Shown here one piece after another: positions 15,224 through 25,000 of a stretch of DNA of 38,231 bases. This DNA is from an uncultured Verrucomicrobia subdivision 3 bacterium (GTDB lineage: Bacteria; Verrucomicrobiota; Verrucomicrobiia; Limisphaerales; UBA11358): positions 1-38,231 of the forward strand of contig CAIMLG010000348.1 of NCBI GenBank assembly GCA_903842235.1, given 5' to 3'. The translations under genes were made by a program, and so were the position numbers. Each line of letters starts with the position of its first letter. Position 1 is the stretch's first letter. The notes beneath the pieces were generated by a model. That model saw only the letters and a list, made by a program, of their open reading frames with translations. It had not been told where the DNA came from and did no database searches.

Positions 15224-17029
15224 TTAACGGCTATAAACGGTTTTGACCAGCGCCAGCACCGTCGAGACGGCGTCGGCGATTTTTACAAACTGCACGGGGC
15301 CGCTGCGCGGCTTGATTTCAACTTCGCCTTTCGCCAGCGCTTTTTCGCCAATGGCGAGGCGGATGGGAAAGCCCACCAGCTCGGAATCCTTGAACTTCAC
15401 GCCGGGGCGCTCATCACGGTCGTCGAGGATGACATCCACGCCTTGCGCGGTGAGTTCGGCATATATTTTCTCCGCCAGCTTCATGGGCTCGCTCTCCGGC
15501 GCAACCGCCAGCGGCGTGAGGCACACCTGATACGGCGCCACGCTCAGGGGCCAGATGATGCCGTCCTTGTCGTTGCCCTGCTCGATGACGGCCTGCAACG
15601 TGCGGGTGACGCCGATGCCGTAGCAGCCCATGACGCACGGCTGGCGGGAGCCATCGGCGGCGAGGAAGGTGGCGTTGAGCTTCTCGCTATATTTGGTGCC
15701 GAGCTTGAAGACGTGCCCCACTTCGATGGCGCGGCGAATCTTCAGCGGCTGGGCACACTTGGCGCAGGGTTCGCCCGCGCTGACGGTGCGCAAGTCAAAC
15801 CACGCGGTGACCTTGATGTCGCGCTCGATGGAGACGTTCTTCAAGTGGAACCCGTCCTCGTTCGCGCCGGTGGTCATGTCATTGGCGCCCTGCAGACGTT
15901 CGTCGGCATAGACTTTTATTTTTTCAAATCCGCTAATTCCATCTCGTTCAAGGATGTTCTTCCGAGCTTCAAAAAGACTATTCCGAACATCGTCGGGAAA
16001 TCTTTCAAAGTTGATGTAAACCGCGCCGAGCGAACCGGGCTTGGCCCCGAGCAGTAGAACAATTTCATCCACAGTGGCCGGACGCGCTACGACCGCGCCG
16101 GTCTTGGCGAGCAGCTTGGTTTCGTTCAACTGGTCATCGCCGCGAATCAAGATGAGGATCGGCTGGCTATCGGCAATGTAAACGAGCGTCTTGATCTGAC
16201 GATTGGCGGGAACTTTGTAGGGATCCTTGCTCAACGCTTCAATGGTCACGACGCCGGGCGTGGCAAACTTCTCCGGGGCTGCGCCGATTTCGCGGGCTGC
16301 CGTCTTGGGAAGGCCGCTGGTCGCCTTCTCGATGTTCGCCGCGTAGCCGCAGGCTTCGCAGTAGGCCACGTCATTTTCGCCGGTCTCGGCGGGCACCATG
16401 AATTCGTGCGAGTGGCTGCCGCCAATCACGCCGGTGTCGGCCTCGACGGGGAACGCCTGGAGACCGCAGCGGGCGAAGATGCGCTGATAGGCGGCATACA
16501 TCTTCTGGTAGCTGGCCATCGCGCCCGCGTCCGTGGTGTCGAAGGAATAGGCGTCCTTCATGATGAATTCCTTGGCGCGCATCAGGCCGAAGCGCGGGCG
16601 GATTTCATCGCGGAACTTCAGGCTGACCTGGTAAAAATTCTTGGGGAGCTGGCGGTAGGAATTGATTTCGTTCGCAGCGAGCGTGGTGATGACTTCCTCG
16701 GCGGTGGGGCTGAGAAACCATTCGCGATTGGAGCTGTCCTTGACCTTGAAGAGCACGTTGCTGGCGGTTTCGGCGCGGCCGCTCTGCTCCCAGATTTCCT
16801 TGGGCTGGAGCGCAGGCATGAGCACTTCGTTGGCCCCGGCGCGATCCATTTCCTCGCGGATGATCTGCTCCACCTTGCGCAAGGCGCGGAGGCCGAGCGG
16901 CAGGAAGGTATAGACGCCGCCGGCGAGCTTGCGGATGAGACCGGCGCGCAGCAGCAGTTTGTGGGAAACGATTTCCGCGTCGGCCGGGGCTTCGCGGAGC
17001 GTAGGAATCAAGGTTTTGGACCAATACAT
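15224..17029 (-). CDS. proS: Prolyl-tRNA synthetase
   Basis: This 601-residue class II aminoacyl-tRNA synthetase charges tRNA-Pro in the cytoplasm. The N-terminus is typical (MYWSKTLIPTLREAPADAEI, then RKLAGGVYTFLPLGLRALRK). Motif 2 is visible around FYQVSLKFRDEIRPRFGLMR, followed by EFIMKDAYSF. An editing (INS) domain occupies roughly residues 225-390, as in the long bacterial form. Motif 3 lies near CYGIGVTRTLQAVIEQGND, and the C-terminal anticodon-binding domain includes VDVILDDRDERPGVKFKDSE. Length fits E. coli-type ProS (about 570). It is transcribed away from mnmA. No terminator is evident downstream. Confidence 0.97.
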   Translation of the reverse strand: MYWSKTLIPTLREAPADAEIVSHKLLLRAGLIRKLAGGVYTFLPLGLRALRKVEQIIREEMDRAGANEVLMPALQPKEIWEQSGRAETASNVLFKVKDSSNREWFLSPTAEEVITTLAANEINSYRQLPKNFYQVSLKFRDEIRPRFGLMRAKEFIMKDAYSFDTTDAGAMASYQKMYAAYQRIFARCGLQAFPVEADTGVIGGSHSHEFMVPAETGENDVAYCEACGYAANIEKATSGLPKTAAREIGAAPEKFATPGVVTIEALSKDPYKVPANRQIKTLVYIADSQPILILIRGDDQLNETKLLAKTGAVVARPATVDEIVLLLGAKPGSLGAVYINFERFPDDVRNSLFEARKNILERDGISGFEKIKVYADERLQGANDMTTGANEDGFHLKNVSIERDIKVTAWFDLRTVSAGEPCAKCAQPLKIRRAIEVGHVFKLGTKYSEKLNATFLAADGSRQPCVMGCYGIGVTRTLQAVIEQGNDKDGIIWPLSVAPYQVCLTPLAVAPESEPMKLAEKIYAELTAQGVDVILDDRDERPGVKFKDSELVGFPIRLAIGEKALAKGEVEIKPRSGPVQFVKIADAVSTVLALVKTVYSR

Positions 17030-17151
17030 GCGGGCAAAGTTAACAACAAAGGAACCAAGGAACGAAGAAATATATTTTCCAGGAAGGACCGGGATGCCGC
17101 TTGACCCGGTGATTAACTGGCGGGCTAAACGCTGAACTTGACCATTCCGGC

Positions 17152-17203
17152 TCGTCCTCGTTCTCGGCCTCGGTTTTCCTGAGAATTTCGAGAACGAGGA
17201 CGA
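17152..17203. repeat. 15-bp perfect inverted repeat between proS and mnmA
   Basis: TCGTCCTCGTTCTCG (17152-17166) is exactly complementary to 17189-17203, with a 22-base loop. It sits between two divergently transcribed genes, so it is not a terminator for either. The CTCGTCCTCG wording resembles a GC-rich repeat type dispersed in verrucomicrobial genomes. A related CCTCGTTCTCGTCCTCG run occurs inside comEC near 29603. Confidence 0.6.
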
Positions 17204-17317
17204 TATTCAGATCAGCAATAACAGGGTTAGGATGCACCCGAGCTCCCCGGCCCCAGCGGGACAACCGGCCAGAATCCGACGTTGCGGGCCATCGAATCCC
17301 CCGTATATTGGTCGCCT

Positions 17318-18403
17318 GTGCTTCAGCAAAAGAAAACACGCGTGGTTTGCGGCATGAGCGGCGGGGTGGATTCCTCCGCCACGGCGGCCCTGCTTCAGGA
17401 GCAGGGCTTTGAAGTCATTGGCATCACGCTCAAGCTCTGGCCGCAGGACTGCGTCAACCGCGCCGAGGACAAATGCTGCGGCCCGCAGGCGGTGACGGAC
17501 GCCCGCAGCGTCTGCCACCAGCTCGATGTGCCGTATTACCTCGTGGATGAATCGGCGGATTTCCAGAAGCACGTCATCCAATACTTTGCGGATGAATACA
17601 AGGCCGGGCGCACGCCGAATCCCTGCGTGATGTGCAATCAGAATTTGAAGTTCGGCCGGCTGATGGACCGCGCCGATCGCCTGGGGGCGGCGTTCATCGC
17701 CACCGGCCATTTCGCGCGGGTGGAGAAAAGCGCGGACGGCGCCCGCTACCTGCTCAGGCGCGGCAAGGATTTGCGCAAGGATCAAAGCTATTTTCTCTTT
17801 TCGCTGCGGCAGGATCAATTGGCACGCACCCTGTTTCCGCTCGGCGAAAAGACCAAGAGCGATACCCGCGCGGTGGCCCGCACCTGCCAACTCAAGACGG
17901 CGGACAAGGAGGAGAGCATGGAGATCTGCTTCGTGCCGGATAACAATTACGGCGGCTTCCTCCAATCGGCGGGCTTGGTGCAAAAGCATCGCGGCGACAT
18001 CATCGATTTGCACGGCCGGGTGCTGGGCCAGCACGACGGCATTGAGTTTTACACCATCGGCCAGCGCAAGGGCCTGGGCCTCACCATGCCCAAGCCGGTC
18101 TATGTGGTGGAACTGGACGCGGACAACAACCGCGTCGTCGTGGGCGATGACGCCGCGCTGGAGCGGGATGAGTTTATGGCCGACCGCTGCAACTGGCATC
18201 CGTTTGAACAACTGACAGCGCCCATCGAAGTCACCGCCAAGATTCGTTACAACCATCCCGGCGCACCGGCCACCCTCACGCCGCTGGGCAACAACCGGGT
18301 GAACGTGAAACTGCATTCCCCCGCCCGCGCCATCACGCCCGGGCAGGCGGCGGTTTTCTATCAGGATGATTTGGTAGTAGGCGGCGGGTGGATTCAGCGG
18401 TGA
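17318..18403 (+). CDS. mnmA: tRNA-specific 2-thiouridylase
   Basis: MnmA adds sulfur at position 2 of the wobble uridine in tRNA-Lys, Glu and Gln, using ATP and a persulfide relay. The PP-loop is GMSGGVDSS near the N-terminus. The first catalytic Cys lies in NPCVMCNQNLKFG and the second in MEICFVPD; DQSYFLFSL and GQRKGLGL are further family motifs. I place the start at the GTG at 17318 (361 residues), because it puts the first strand (RVVCGMSGG) at the usual distance. The frame is open to a TTG at 17282. No clear Shine-Dalgarno is seen. hemW follows after 35 bases on the same strand. Confidence 0.95.
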   Translation: MLQQKKTRVVCGMSGGVDSSATAALLQEQGFEVIGITLKLWPQDCVNRAEDKCCGPQAVTDARSVCHQLDVPYYLVDESADFQKHVIQYFADEYKAGRTPNPCVMCNQNLKFGRLMDRADRLGAAFIATGHFARVEKSADGARYLLRRGKDLRKDQSYFLFSLRQDQLARTLFPLGEKTKSDTRAVARTCQLKTADKEESMEICFVPDNNYGGFLQSAGLVQKHRGDIIDLHGRVLGQHDGIEFYTIGQRKGLGLTMPKPVYVVELDADNNRVVVGDDAALERDEFMADRCNWHPFEQLTAPIEVTAKIRYNHPGAPATLTPLGNNRVNVKLHSPARAITPGQAAVFYQDDLVVGGGWIQR

Positions 18404-18438
18404 TGATTTACGTTTCCGAGCCTTGTTAACCGAATTTT

Positions 18439-19623
18439 ATGTCCGCCGCGTCGCCGATCACCAGCCTCTACGTTCACGTCCCCTTTTGCGCGCAGAAGTG
18501 CGAATACTGCGCGTTTTATTCCGAGGCGTCCTCCGGCGAACTCATCAACCGCTACGTCGCCGCGCTCATCCGCGAACTGGAAATGGTGGCGCCCGACCTG
18601 AAGCCGAAAACCATTTTCTTCGGAGGCGGCACGCCTTCGATCCTGAACCTCAAGCAATGGGAGATGGTCCTCAAGGCGATGGAGCGGTTGCATCTGCTGG
18701 GCGCGGAGGAATTCACCATTGAAAGCAATCCGGCCACCGTCTCCGCCGACAAAGGCAAACTGCTCCGCGATTTCGGCGTGAACCGCATTTCCATGGGCGT
18801 GCAGTCGCTCGATGAAGCGCTGCTCGACCGGCTGGGGCGGATTCACTCGCGCGAGATGGTGTTTAAATCCTTCGACATCCTGCGCCGCGCGGGCTTTGAC
18901 AATATCAATCTGGATCTGATGTTTGCCATCCCCACGCAAACCATGGCCATCTGGCAGGCGACGTTGAACGAAGCCATGGCCATGCAGAGCGAGCATCTCT
19001 CCAGCTACGAGGTGATTTACGAGGATGACACGCCGCTCTTCGAGCAACTCCAGGCGGGCGAATTTTCCGTGGATGAAAACCTCGCCTGCGAGATGTATGA
19101 GGAATTGATCGCCGCCGCGACGAACGCCGGCTTTCAGCAATACGAAATCGCCAACTTCGCCCGCGATCTGCGTGCCGGCGCCCCGACAACCGAGACGCGA
19201 AACCAGACCGGCATTCCCGGCCTCGCCTGCCGGCACAATGTTAATTACTGGCGCGGCGGCTCGTATCACGGCCTCGGCCCCAGCGCCACCGGCTATGTGC
19301 GCGGGGTGCGGACGAAAAACTGGGCGAACACCCAACTCTATTGCGACCAGTTGGAAAAAGGCCGGCGCGCCATCGAAGCCAGCGAGGAATTGTCGCCGCT
19401 GCGGCGCGCCGGCGAAATCGCGGCCTTCGGCTTGCGCATGAACGCCGGCTGGCCCTTCGCGGATTTCCAGCAGGTAACGGGCTTCGACTTGCGCCAGGAA
19501 TGGAGCGCGGAAATGCAGCAACTGGAAGCCCGCGGCTGGGGAAAGATGACTGCCGATCGTTTTCAACTGACCCGTCTAGGCCTTCGGTTCGCCGACGCGG
19601 CGGCAGAGATGTTTCTGCGCTGA
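18439..19623 (+). CDS. hemW: HemW, radical SAM haem chaperone
   Basis: This 394-residue protein has the radical-SAM cluster motif CAQKCEYCAFY near residue 20. The form CxxxCxxCxF/Y points to HemW rather than coproporphyrinogen dehydrogenase HemN. Other motifs are FFGGGTPS (SAM binding), NRISMGVQSLD and NINLDLMFAIPTQT. The C-terminal HemN_C-like domain (SPLRRAGEIAAFGLRMNAG) completes the normal length. HemW binds haem and helps insert it into respiratory proteins, which fits its place next to two cytochrome c genes, although those lie on the other strand. Confidence 0.93.
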   Translation: MSAASPITSLYVHVPFCAQKCEYCAFYSEASSGELINRYVAALIRELEMVAPDLKPKTIFFGGGTPSILNLKQWEMVLKAMERLHLLGAEEFTIESNPATVSADKGKLLRDFGVNRISMGVQSLDEALLDRLGRIHSREMVFKSFDILRRAGFDNINLDLMFAIPTQTMAIWQATLNEAMAMQSEHLSSYEVIYEDDTPLFEQLQAGEFSVDENLACEMYEELIAAATNAGFQQYEIANFARDLRAGAPTTETRNQTGIPGLACRHNVNYWRGGSYHGLGPSATGYVRGVRTKNWANTQLYCDQLEKGRRAIEASEELSPLRRAGEIAAFGLRMNAGWPFADFQQVTGFDLRQEWSAEMQQLEARGWGKMTADRFQLTRLGLRFADAAAEMFLR

Positions 19624-19645
19624 GGCGGACGCCACAATAGAAAAA

Positions 19646-19683
19646 CTGCGACCACCCCCGGCTTGGCCGAAGAGCGGTCGCAG
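19646..19683 (-). terminator. Intrinsic terminator of the heptaheme cytochrome gene
   Basis: CTGCGACC (19646-19653) pairs with GGTCGCAG (19676-19683), with a smaller inner stem in the loop. On the minus strand the hairpin is followed by TTTTTC, the classic terminator tail, 26 bases after the cytochrome stop. It may also limit read-through from hemW, which converges on it. Confidence 0.75.
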
Positions 19684-19709
19684 TCAATGAAACTTAATTA
19701 CCGGGCGAA

Positions 19710-21185
19710 CTACGGTCCACCGTTGTGGCAATCCACACAGACGGGATTTTCGTCCAAATCGCCGCCGGGATGGTTGAACGGCAGGCCACCGGGGGCCAGC
19801 TTGAGCAGTTCGCTGCCGGCCCCTTGCGCGAGAATCGTGTGGCAGGTATTGCAGTCGTTGGCCTTGATGGTGGTCTTGCGATCCGCCGTTTTGTGCTGGC
19901 CATCGTGACAGCGATAACAGCCGGGCCAGATCATGTGACCGACATTATCCGGATAACTCGCCCAACTGGCCTTCATCTCGGGGAAAAAGTTCTCAGAATA
20001 TATCTGCTGCAACACCGGCACGGCAGCCGTTACCCGCACATCGCCGGGATACTTCGCCGTAAGCGCCGCCGCAATGGCGTTGGTGGCTTCGGTTTCGTTC
20101 GAATAGGTGCGCGTCAGCACAAACATGGCATTGGTTTTGATCCACGGAATGGTGACATCGATTCGCCCCAGCGACAGGGCGAGGTTGACCGCCTTCTCCG
20201 GCGACAGATAACGGTGCGAAGGCCGGTTGTGGCAATCCATGCAATCCATCGTGCGCAGCTCCATTTTGGCGACGTCGTTGGTGAAATTTTTCGTCTGGAA
20301 GACGGTCACCTGGCCGCTGGCATCCGTCACGCGCACCCAGGGAATTTTCTGACGGGCCTCGTCGGTGGCGACATATTCCACCTTGTTCCCCGGCAGATTA
20401 TGCCAGTGAATGCCGCCGACCGGCCCGTGCGTGGAATCGCTGCCGCCAATTTTCAGGAGCAGGCGGATGGCGTAAGGCGAGTTGGAGGCGTCGCTCTGGA
20501 AATAATTAAACGTGCGATCCAGGTTTCCCACGAACGACTGCGGCCAATGGCATTCCTCGCAGGTATCCCGCGCCGGACGCAAGTTCTTGATCGGCGTGCC
20601 AATCGGCTTGGGATATTTATTGAAGGCGACTGAATAAAGCTGATACGAACCGGAAATTTTGGATTTCACGAACCAAGAAACGCCCTTGCCGACGTGACAT
20701 TCCACGCAGGCGACGCGGGCATGCGGGCCGTGGTCATGCGTCACTTTTTCCGGCTTCATCACCTGGTGGCAGGTCTCACCGCAAAAGGTCACCGACTCGG
20801 TGAAATTAAACGCATTGTAGGAACCAATCGCCGAAAGCAGCAGGAAAACCGTGCTGCCCGCCAAAAAGGCAATCACCCCCCGGCGATCCCTGGGCCGGCT
20901 CAAATCAATATGCAGCGAGGTTGGCCGACCACCCCGGGCCCGCCGCCGCCGCTCCCACCCGGCGCCAACAAACACCAAAGCCAGGCCCGAAATCAAAAAC
21001 GCCGGCACCACCATGTAGGTCAAAATACTGACGTAGGGATTGGAAAATTTGGCGACCGCATCCAAAACGAACAGCAGCAGGAATGAAAAGAGCGCGCCAA
21101 TGCCCACCACCACCCCGACCAGACTGATCCAGTTTCTGAAAAGTGATAATCGCGTTGTAGGGGCCGGGGAGGTTTTGGGGTTCAT
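19710..21185 (-). CDS. ImcH-like heptaheme NapC/NirT-type membrane cytochrome c
   Basis: This 491-residue protein has three hydrophobic segments near the N-terminus (about 18-42, 52-76 and 108-128) and then a long periplasmic haem domain. Six CxxCH sites are visible (CVECH, CEECH, CMDCH, CYRCH, CNTCH, CVDCH), plus a first site CGETCH of the CX3CH form followed by QVMKPE. The NapC/NirT family oxidises menaquinol and passes electrons outward. Seven haems with three membrane spans resemble the Geobacter inner-membrane quinol dehydrogenase ImcH; that identity is inference. Its own terminator lies downstream. A TATAAT at 21204-21209 (minus sense) lies 18 bases before the start and could be part of a promoter. 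The small cytochrome upstream is separated from it by a strong terminator. Confidence 0.85.
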   Translation of the reverse strand: MNPKTSPAPTTRLSLFRNWISLVGVVVGIGALFSFLLLFVLDAVAKFSNPYVSILTYMVVPAFLISGLALVFVGAGWERRRRARGGRPTSLHIDLSRPRDRRGVIAFLAGSTVFLLLSAIGSYNAFNFTESVTFCGETCHQVMKPEKVTHDHGPHARVACVECHVGKGVSWFVKSKISGSYQLYSVAFNKYPKPIGTPIKNLRPARDTCEECHWPQSFVGNLDRTFNYFQSDASNSPYAIRLLLKIGGSDSTHGPVGGIHWHNLPGNKVEYVATDEARQKIPWVRVTDASGQVTVFQTKNFTNDVAKMELRTMDCMDCHNRPSHRYLSPEKAVNLALSLGRIDVTIPWIKTNAMFVLTRTYSNETEATNAIAAALTAKYPGDVRVTAAVPVLQQIYSENFFPEMKASWASYPDNVGHMIWPGCYRCHDGQHKTADRKTTIKANDCNTCHTILAQGAGSELLKLAPGGLPFNHPGGDLDENPVCVDCHNGGP

Positions 21186-21235
21186 CTAGGGGGATATTTT
21201 ATAATTATAATCGAGCCAAGCCGGCTCAGAAAAAA

Positions 21236-21310
21236 CTGACTGCCGACCGGCCGGAATTCAGGGGGAAAAACAGCCTCCTGAAAATCCGGCAACAACCGAT
21301 CGGCAGTCAG
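21236..21310 (-). terminator. Long imperfect hairpin terminator between two cytochrome genes
   Basis: CTGACTGCCGA (21236-21246) pairs with TCGGCAGTCAG (21300-21310). Inside, GCCGGA pairs with TCCGGC and TTCAGGGGG pairs with CCTCCTGAA (one wobble). On the minus strand it is followed by TTTTTT. It starts 7 bases after the small cytochrome stop, so it should end that transcript or protect its 3' end. Confidence 0.75.
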
Positions 21311-21317
21311 AACCGAA

Positions 21318-21647
21318 TTACTTCTTCAAACCGCGAACGTAAGCCACCAGCGCCTTAACTTCGTCAGCCGTCAGAGAATCAAACGGCTTCATCAACGTCT
21401 TGTCCTCGGCGGATTTCAAACCCTCCTTGATGGCCTTGGTCGCCGCGTCATCTTTCATGTCCGCCTGCACCTTGGCATCAGTAAAGTCCTTCGCCCCAAG
21501 TTTCTGCCCCATCTTGGTATCGCCCTTGCCCTCCGCGCCATGGCACTTGGCACACAGCGTATCCCAATTATCTTTGGCATCCGCCGCCTTGACCGATAAG
21601 GTCGCAGCGAGCCCCAGCATCGCCGCCAATAGAATCATTTTTTTCAT
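21318..21647 (-). CDS. Small class I cytochrome c, secreted
   Basis: This 109-residue monohaem cytochrome starts at the ATG at 21647, which has GGAG 9 bases upstream; the frame is open to 21719. A signal peptide is clear (MKKMILLAAMLGLAATLSVKA, cleavage near Ala-Ala-Asp). The haem site is CAKCHG and the Met ligand is likely in LMKPF. The C-terminal helix (LTADEVKALVAYVRGL) is typical of cytochrome c5/c553-like carriers. It is probably a periplasmic electron shuttle. It lies upstream of the heptaheme quinol-oxidase-like gene in the same orientation and could accept its electrons; that link is inference. Confidence 0.9.
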   Translation of the reverse strand: MKKMILLAAMLGLAATLSVKAADAKDNWDTLCAKCHGAEGKGDTKMGQKLGAKDFTDAKVQADMKDDAATKAIKEGLKSAEDKTLMKPFDSLTADEVKALVAYVRGLKK

Positions 21648-21679
21648 CGTTGTCATCTCCGGTTGGTTATGTGGTTTTC

Positions 21680-21734
21680 GGTGCCGTGGCACCGGGTTCA
21701 GTTGAAATGATAAACCCAAAACACCTTAGGTCAA
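21680..21734 (-). promoter_or_regulatory. Probable sigma70-type promoter and leader hairpin of the small cytochrome gene
   Basis: Read on the minus strand: TTGACC (21729-21734), a 16-base spacer, then TATCAT (21707-21712). The leader between it and the start contains a perfect 7-bp stem, CGGTGCC/GGCACCG (21680-21695). A pair of complementary arms, AACCAACC (21733-21740) and GGTTGGTT (21661-21668), flanks the unit. Confidence 0.45.
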
Positions 21735-21883
21735 CCAACCTTGTTTTGCTAAATAGCTGACAGTTTTTGGTTGGAGAAGTTCTTAAATACACCATTCGCT
21801 TGAAGCATGATACCCGGCAGCACAACGGCCAATCCAGTGCAAACCAAACCGTAAGGGCAACGCGGGGAAACGCGAATGAAGCG

Positions 21884-21959
<76 letters not shown>

Positions 21960-21972
21960 GACGCGGACGCAG

Positions 21973-22001
21973 ATTAAACAACGCCTTCATCGGATTGGCA
22001 A
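21973..22001 (-). promoter_or_regulatory. Promoter of tRNA-Phe
   Basis: On the minus strand TTGCCA (21996-22001), a 17-base spacer and TTTAAT (21973-21978) form a good sigma70-type promoter, placing the start about 5-8 bases before the mature tRNA end at 21959. Confidence 0.55.
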
Positions 22002-22094
22002 GAACAATTGCCCAAATCGGCAAGGCGTCCAAAACCACAATAGAGGGCCTGGCCGTCGGCTTGGGGCCGCCAACGCCTCGCGGATCAAACCTCG

Positions 22095-25000
22095 TTAAGA
22101 TTTGGCATCCAGCCGCTGCCGGATCACTTCCAGAAGGTGATTGGGGGTAAAGGGTTTTTGAAGAAAACTCTCTTCGCACTGAAGCTGCAACTCCTGACCG
22201 GCAATTTCAGCACTATAGCCGCTGGTGAAGATGACTTTAAGGCGCGGGGAATCCAGGCGCATTTGCCGAGCCAATTCCATTCCCCCCAATCCCCCAGGCA
22301 TCATCAGGTCGGTCAGCAACAAGGCGATGGCCCCGCGATGTTCCGGCCAGACCGCGAGCGCCTCGACCCCCGAGGCGGCTTCTAACACCCGGTAGCCATG
22401 GCGCTCGAGCACCTGACGGGTCGCCTTGCGCACGGCGGCTTCGTCCTCCACCCAGAGAATTGTTTCCGTGCCCGCGGCCGGCGACGGTGCAACCAGTTCA
22501 TTCACACCGACAGCCGGAGCTAAAATCATCGGGAGATAGATCTGGAACGTCACGCCCGTCCCGGGCTGGTTATCCACCTGAATCCAACCGTGGTGTTGTT
22601 TAATGATTCCAAAGGCGGTCGCCAACCCCAGCCCGGTGCCTTTACCCACTTCCTTGGTGGTAAAAAACGGCTCAAAAATCCGGGGCAAAGCTTCCGGCGG
22701 AATCCCCCCGCCGGTGTCACTGACCCGCAAGCAGGCATAACGCCCGGGAGCCACCTCCGAATTGGTCGCCGCCTCAGCCGCACTCACGATGTGCTCCCGG
22801 GTTTCAATGATGAGTTGGCCCCCCTGAGGCATGGCGTCCCGCGCATTCACCGCCAGATTCATCAGCACTTGCTCAATCATGCCGGCATCGGCATGAATTT
22901 CGAGCGGAGCCGGATGGAAATTCATCTGCACCTGGATATGCTGGCCAATCAGACGCTGCAGCAGCTGGGAAAAGTTCCGGATGATATCATTCAGGTTGAG
23001 ATCGTGCGATTGCAGCACCTGGCGACGGCTGAACAACAGTAATTGCCGGACCAGACTGGTGGCGCGCTCGGCATCCGCGCGAATTTGCCGCAAGCCTTCA
23101 CGGGTTTCCCCGGACAAGTTGTCCTCCATGGCGAGCAACTCGGTCTGCAGCAGCAGCGCGGCGAGAATGTTGTTGAAGTCGTGGGCCACGCCGCCAGCCA
23201 ACTGGCCGATGGCTTCCATTTTTTGCGATTGGCGCAAGGCGGCCTCGAGCTGCGCTTCGTGGGTCACATCGCGCTTGACGGCCACATAATTGACGACCTG
23301 ACCAGCGGCGTCGCGCACCGGCGAAATAGTGGCTTCCTCCTCGTAAACCGTGCCATCTTTCCGCCGATTGCGAAAATGGCCGCTCCACGCCTGGCCGCTT
23401 TTGAGGGTGAGCCACATTTGCCGGTAAAAATCAGCCGACTGCTCGCCGCTTTTCAGCAGGCGCGGATTGCGGCCAAGCGCCTCAGCCCGCAGGTAGCCGG
23501 AGGTTTTCTCAAAGGCGGGGTTGGCATAGACAATGTTAGCCTCCAGATCCGTAATGACAATGGTCTCCGTGGACTGCTCCACGGCCGTGGCCAGGCGGAT
23601 CAGGTCTTCCTCCAGCTGCTTGCGGCCGGTGATGTCGAGACCAAAACCGACCAAACCGGTGCAGTGACCGTCCGCGCCAAACAAGGGCACTTTCGAAGTC
23701 AACAGCCAGTGCTCGGTGCCATCCGGGCGGGTGAGTTTTTCCACCCGATTCAACAGGGGCTGGCCGCTCGATAAAACCTGCTGGTCATCGGCGTAAAACT
23801 GCGCCGCCTCCTCCGGCGGGTAGAGGTCAAAATCCGTCTTGTTGAAAACGTCCGCTTCCGAGGTGTAGCCGCAGTTGCGAAGATCTTCCAGGTTGGCCAA
23901 CGTTTTCCGGCCCGTGCTGTCTTTCAGATAGACGGCCACGGGCAGATGATCCACCAGCGTGCGCAGGAGCATGCGTTCGCGCGCCAAGGTTTCCTTGGCC
24001 AGCCGGCTTTCCGTAATATCCTGAATCGTGCCGATCATTTTCAGGACGTTCCCGCCGGCATCCAATTCCAAGCGCCCCAAACCACGCACCCAGCGTTCCG
24101 CCTGATCATTCTGGCGGATGATCCGGTATTCCCTGTCAAACGGCTGTTTCCGGCCCAGCACCTCGTCCCGGAAATAATCCGCCATCAGGGCGCGATCCGC
24201 CGGATGCACCAAAGCCGACCAGCCGGCCACCGAACAATCATAATCCGCATCAATGCCGAAGACTTTGCTCAATCCGGCGGAGCTGCTCCAAACGCCTTTG
24301 GCCACCTCCAACGTGTAACTCCCCAAGCTGGCGATCTGCTGGGATTCTTCGAGCAACGCTTCGTTCGCCCGCAGGGTGGCTTCCGCCTTTTTCTGCGCCG
24401 TGATATCAATGAATACCTCCAAGATGGCCCGCCGGCCCTGAAAGATCATGCCGGTGTGGTGGATCTGAAACGTCTTTCCGCTCAGCGCACCGCTGCTTTC
24501 GGTGGATTTCGTCTCCCCGACCACCAGGAATTCCCGGAGCGGGCAGTTCTGGCATTGCTGCCGGTCATCCTTGTAAACCTCCCAGCACACTTTGCCCACC
24601 GCCTCGCGGCCAAGGCTCTCATTCATGCGGGGGCTGACAAACAGAATTTTTCCCTGCTCATCCACGATATCCATGGGAAACGGGATGGTCGCCAGCAGCG
24701 ATTCGTTGAGCACGCTGCTCTCCCGCAGCGCGAGCTCGACCGCCTTCTGATCCTCCACCAGGCTGAGCAGGGTCTGGCGGAATTGTTCGTCCACATTGGC
24801 GCTCTGTTTGCGCCGGGTGATATCATGGCCCTGGGCGATGGTCGCCTGCACGGTCCGCTCGTCGGCCGCATAGAGGGTGGCCGCGTTCCAGAGCAGCGTC
24901 CGCAGCGCCCCGGTCCGGTCCTGCACGGTCAGCTCCACGTCCTCCCAATACGCCTGCCGGGTGGAGCGGATAAAGTTCAGCGTGGTTTCGCGCTGCTCCG

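Noticed and set aside
17207..19566. Two long minus-strand frames across mnmA and hemW
   Set aside because: Both are antisense to highly conserved enzymes and contain no family motif.
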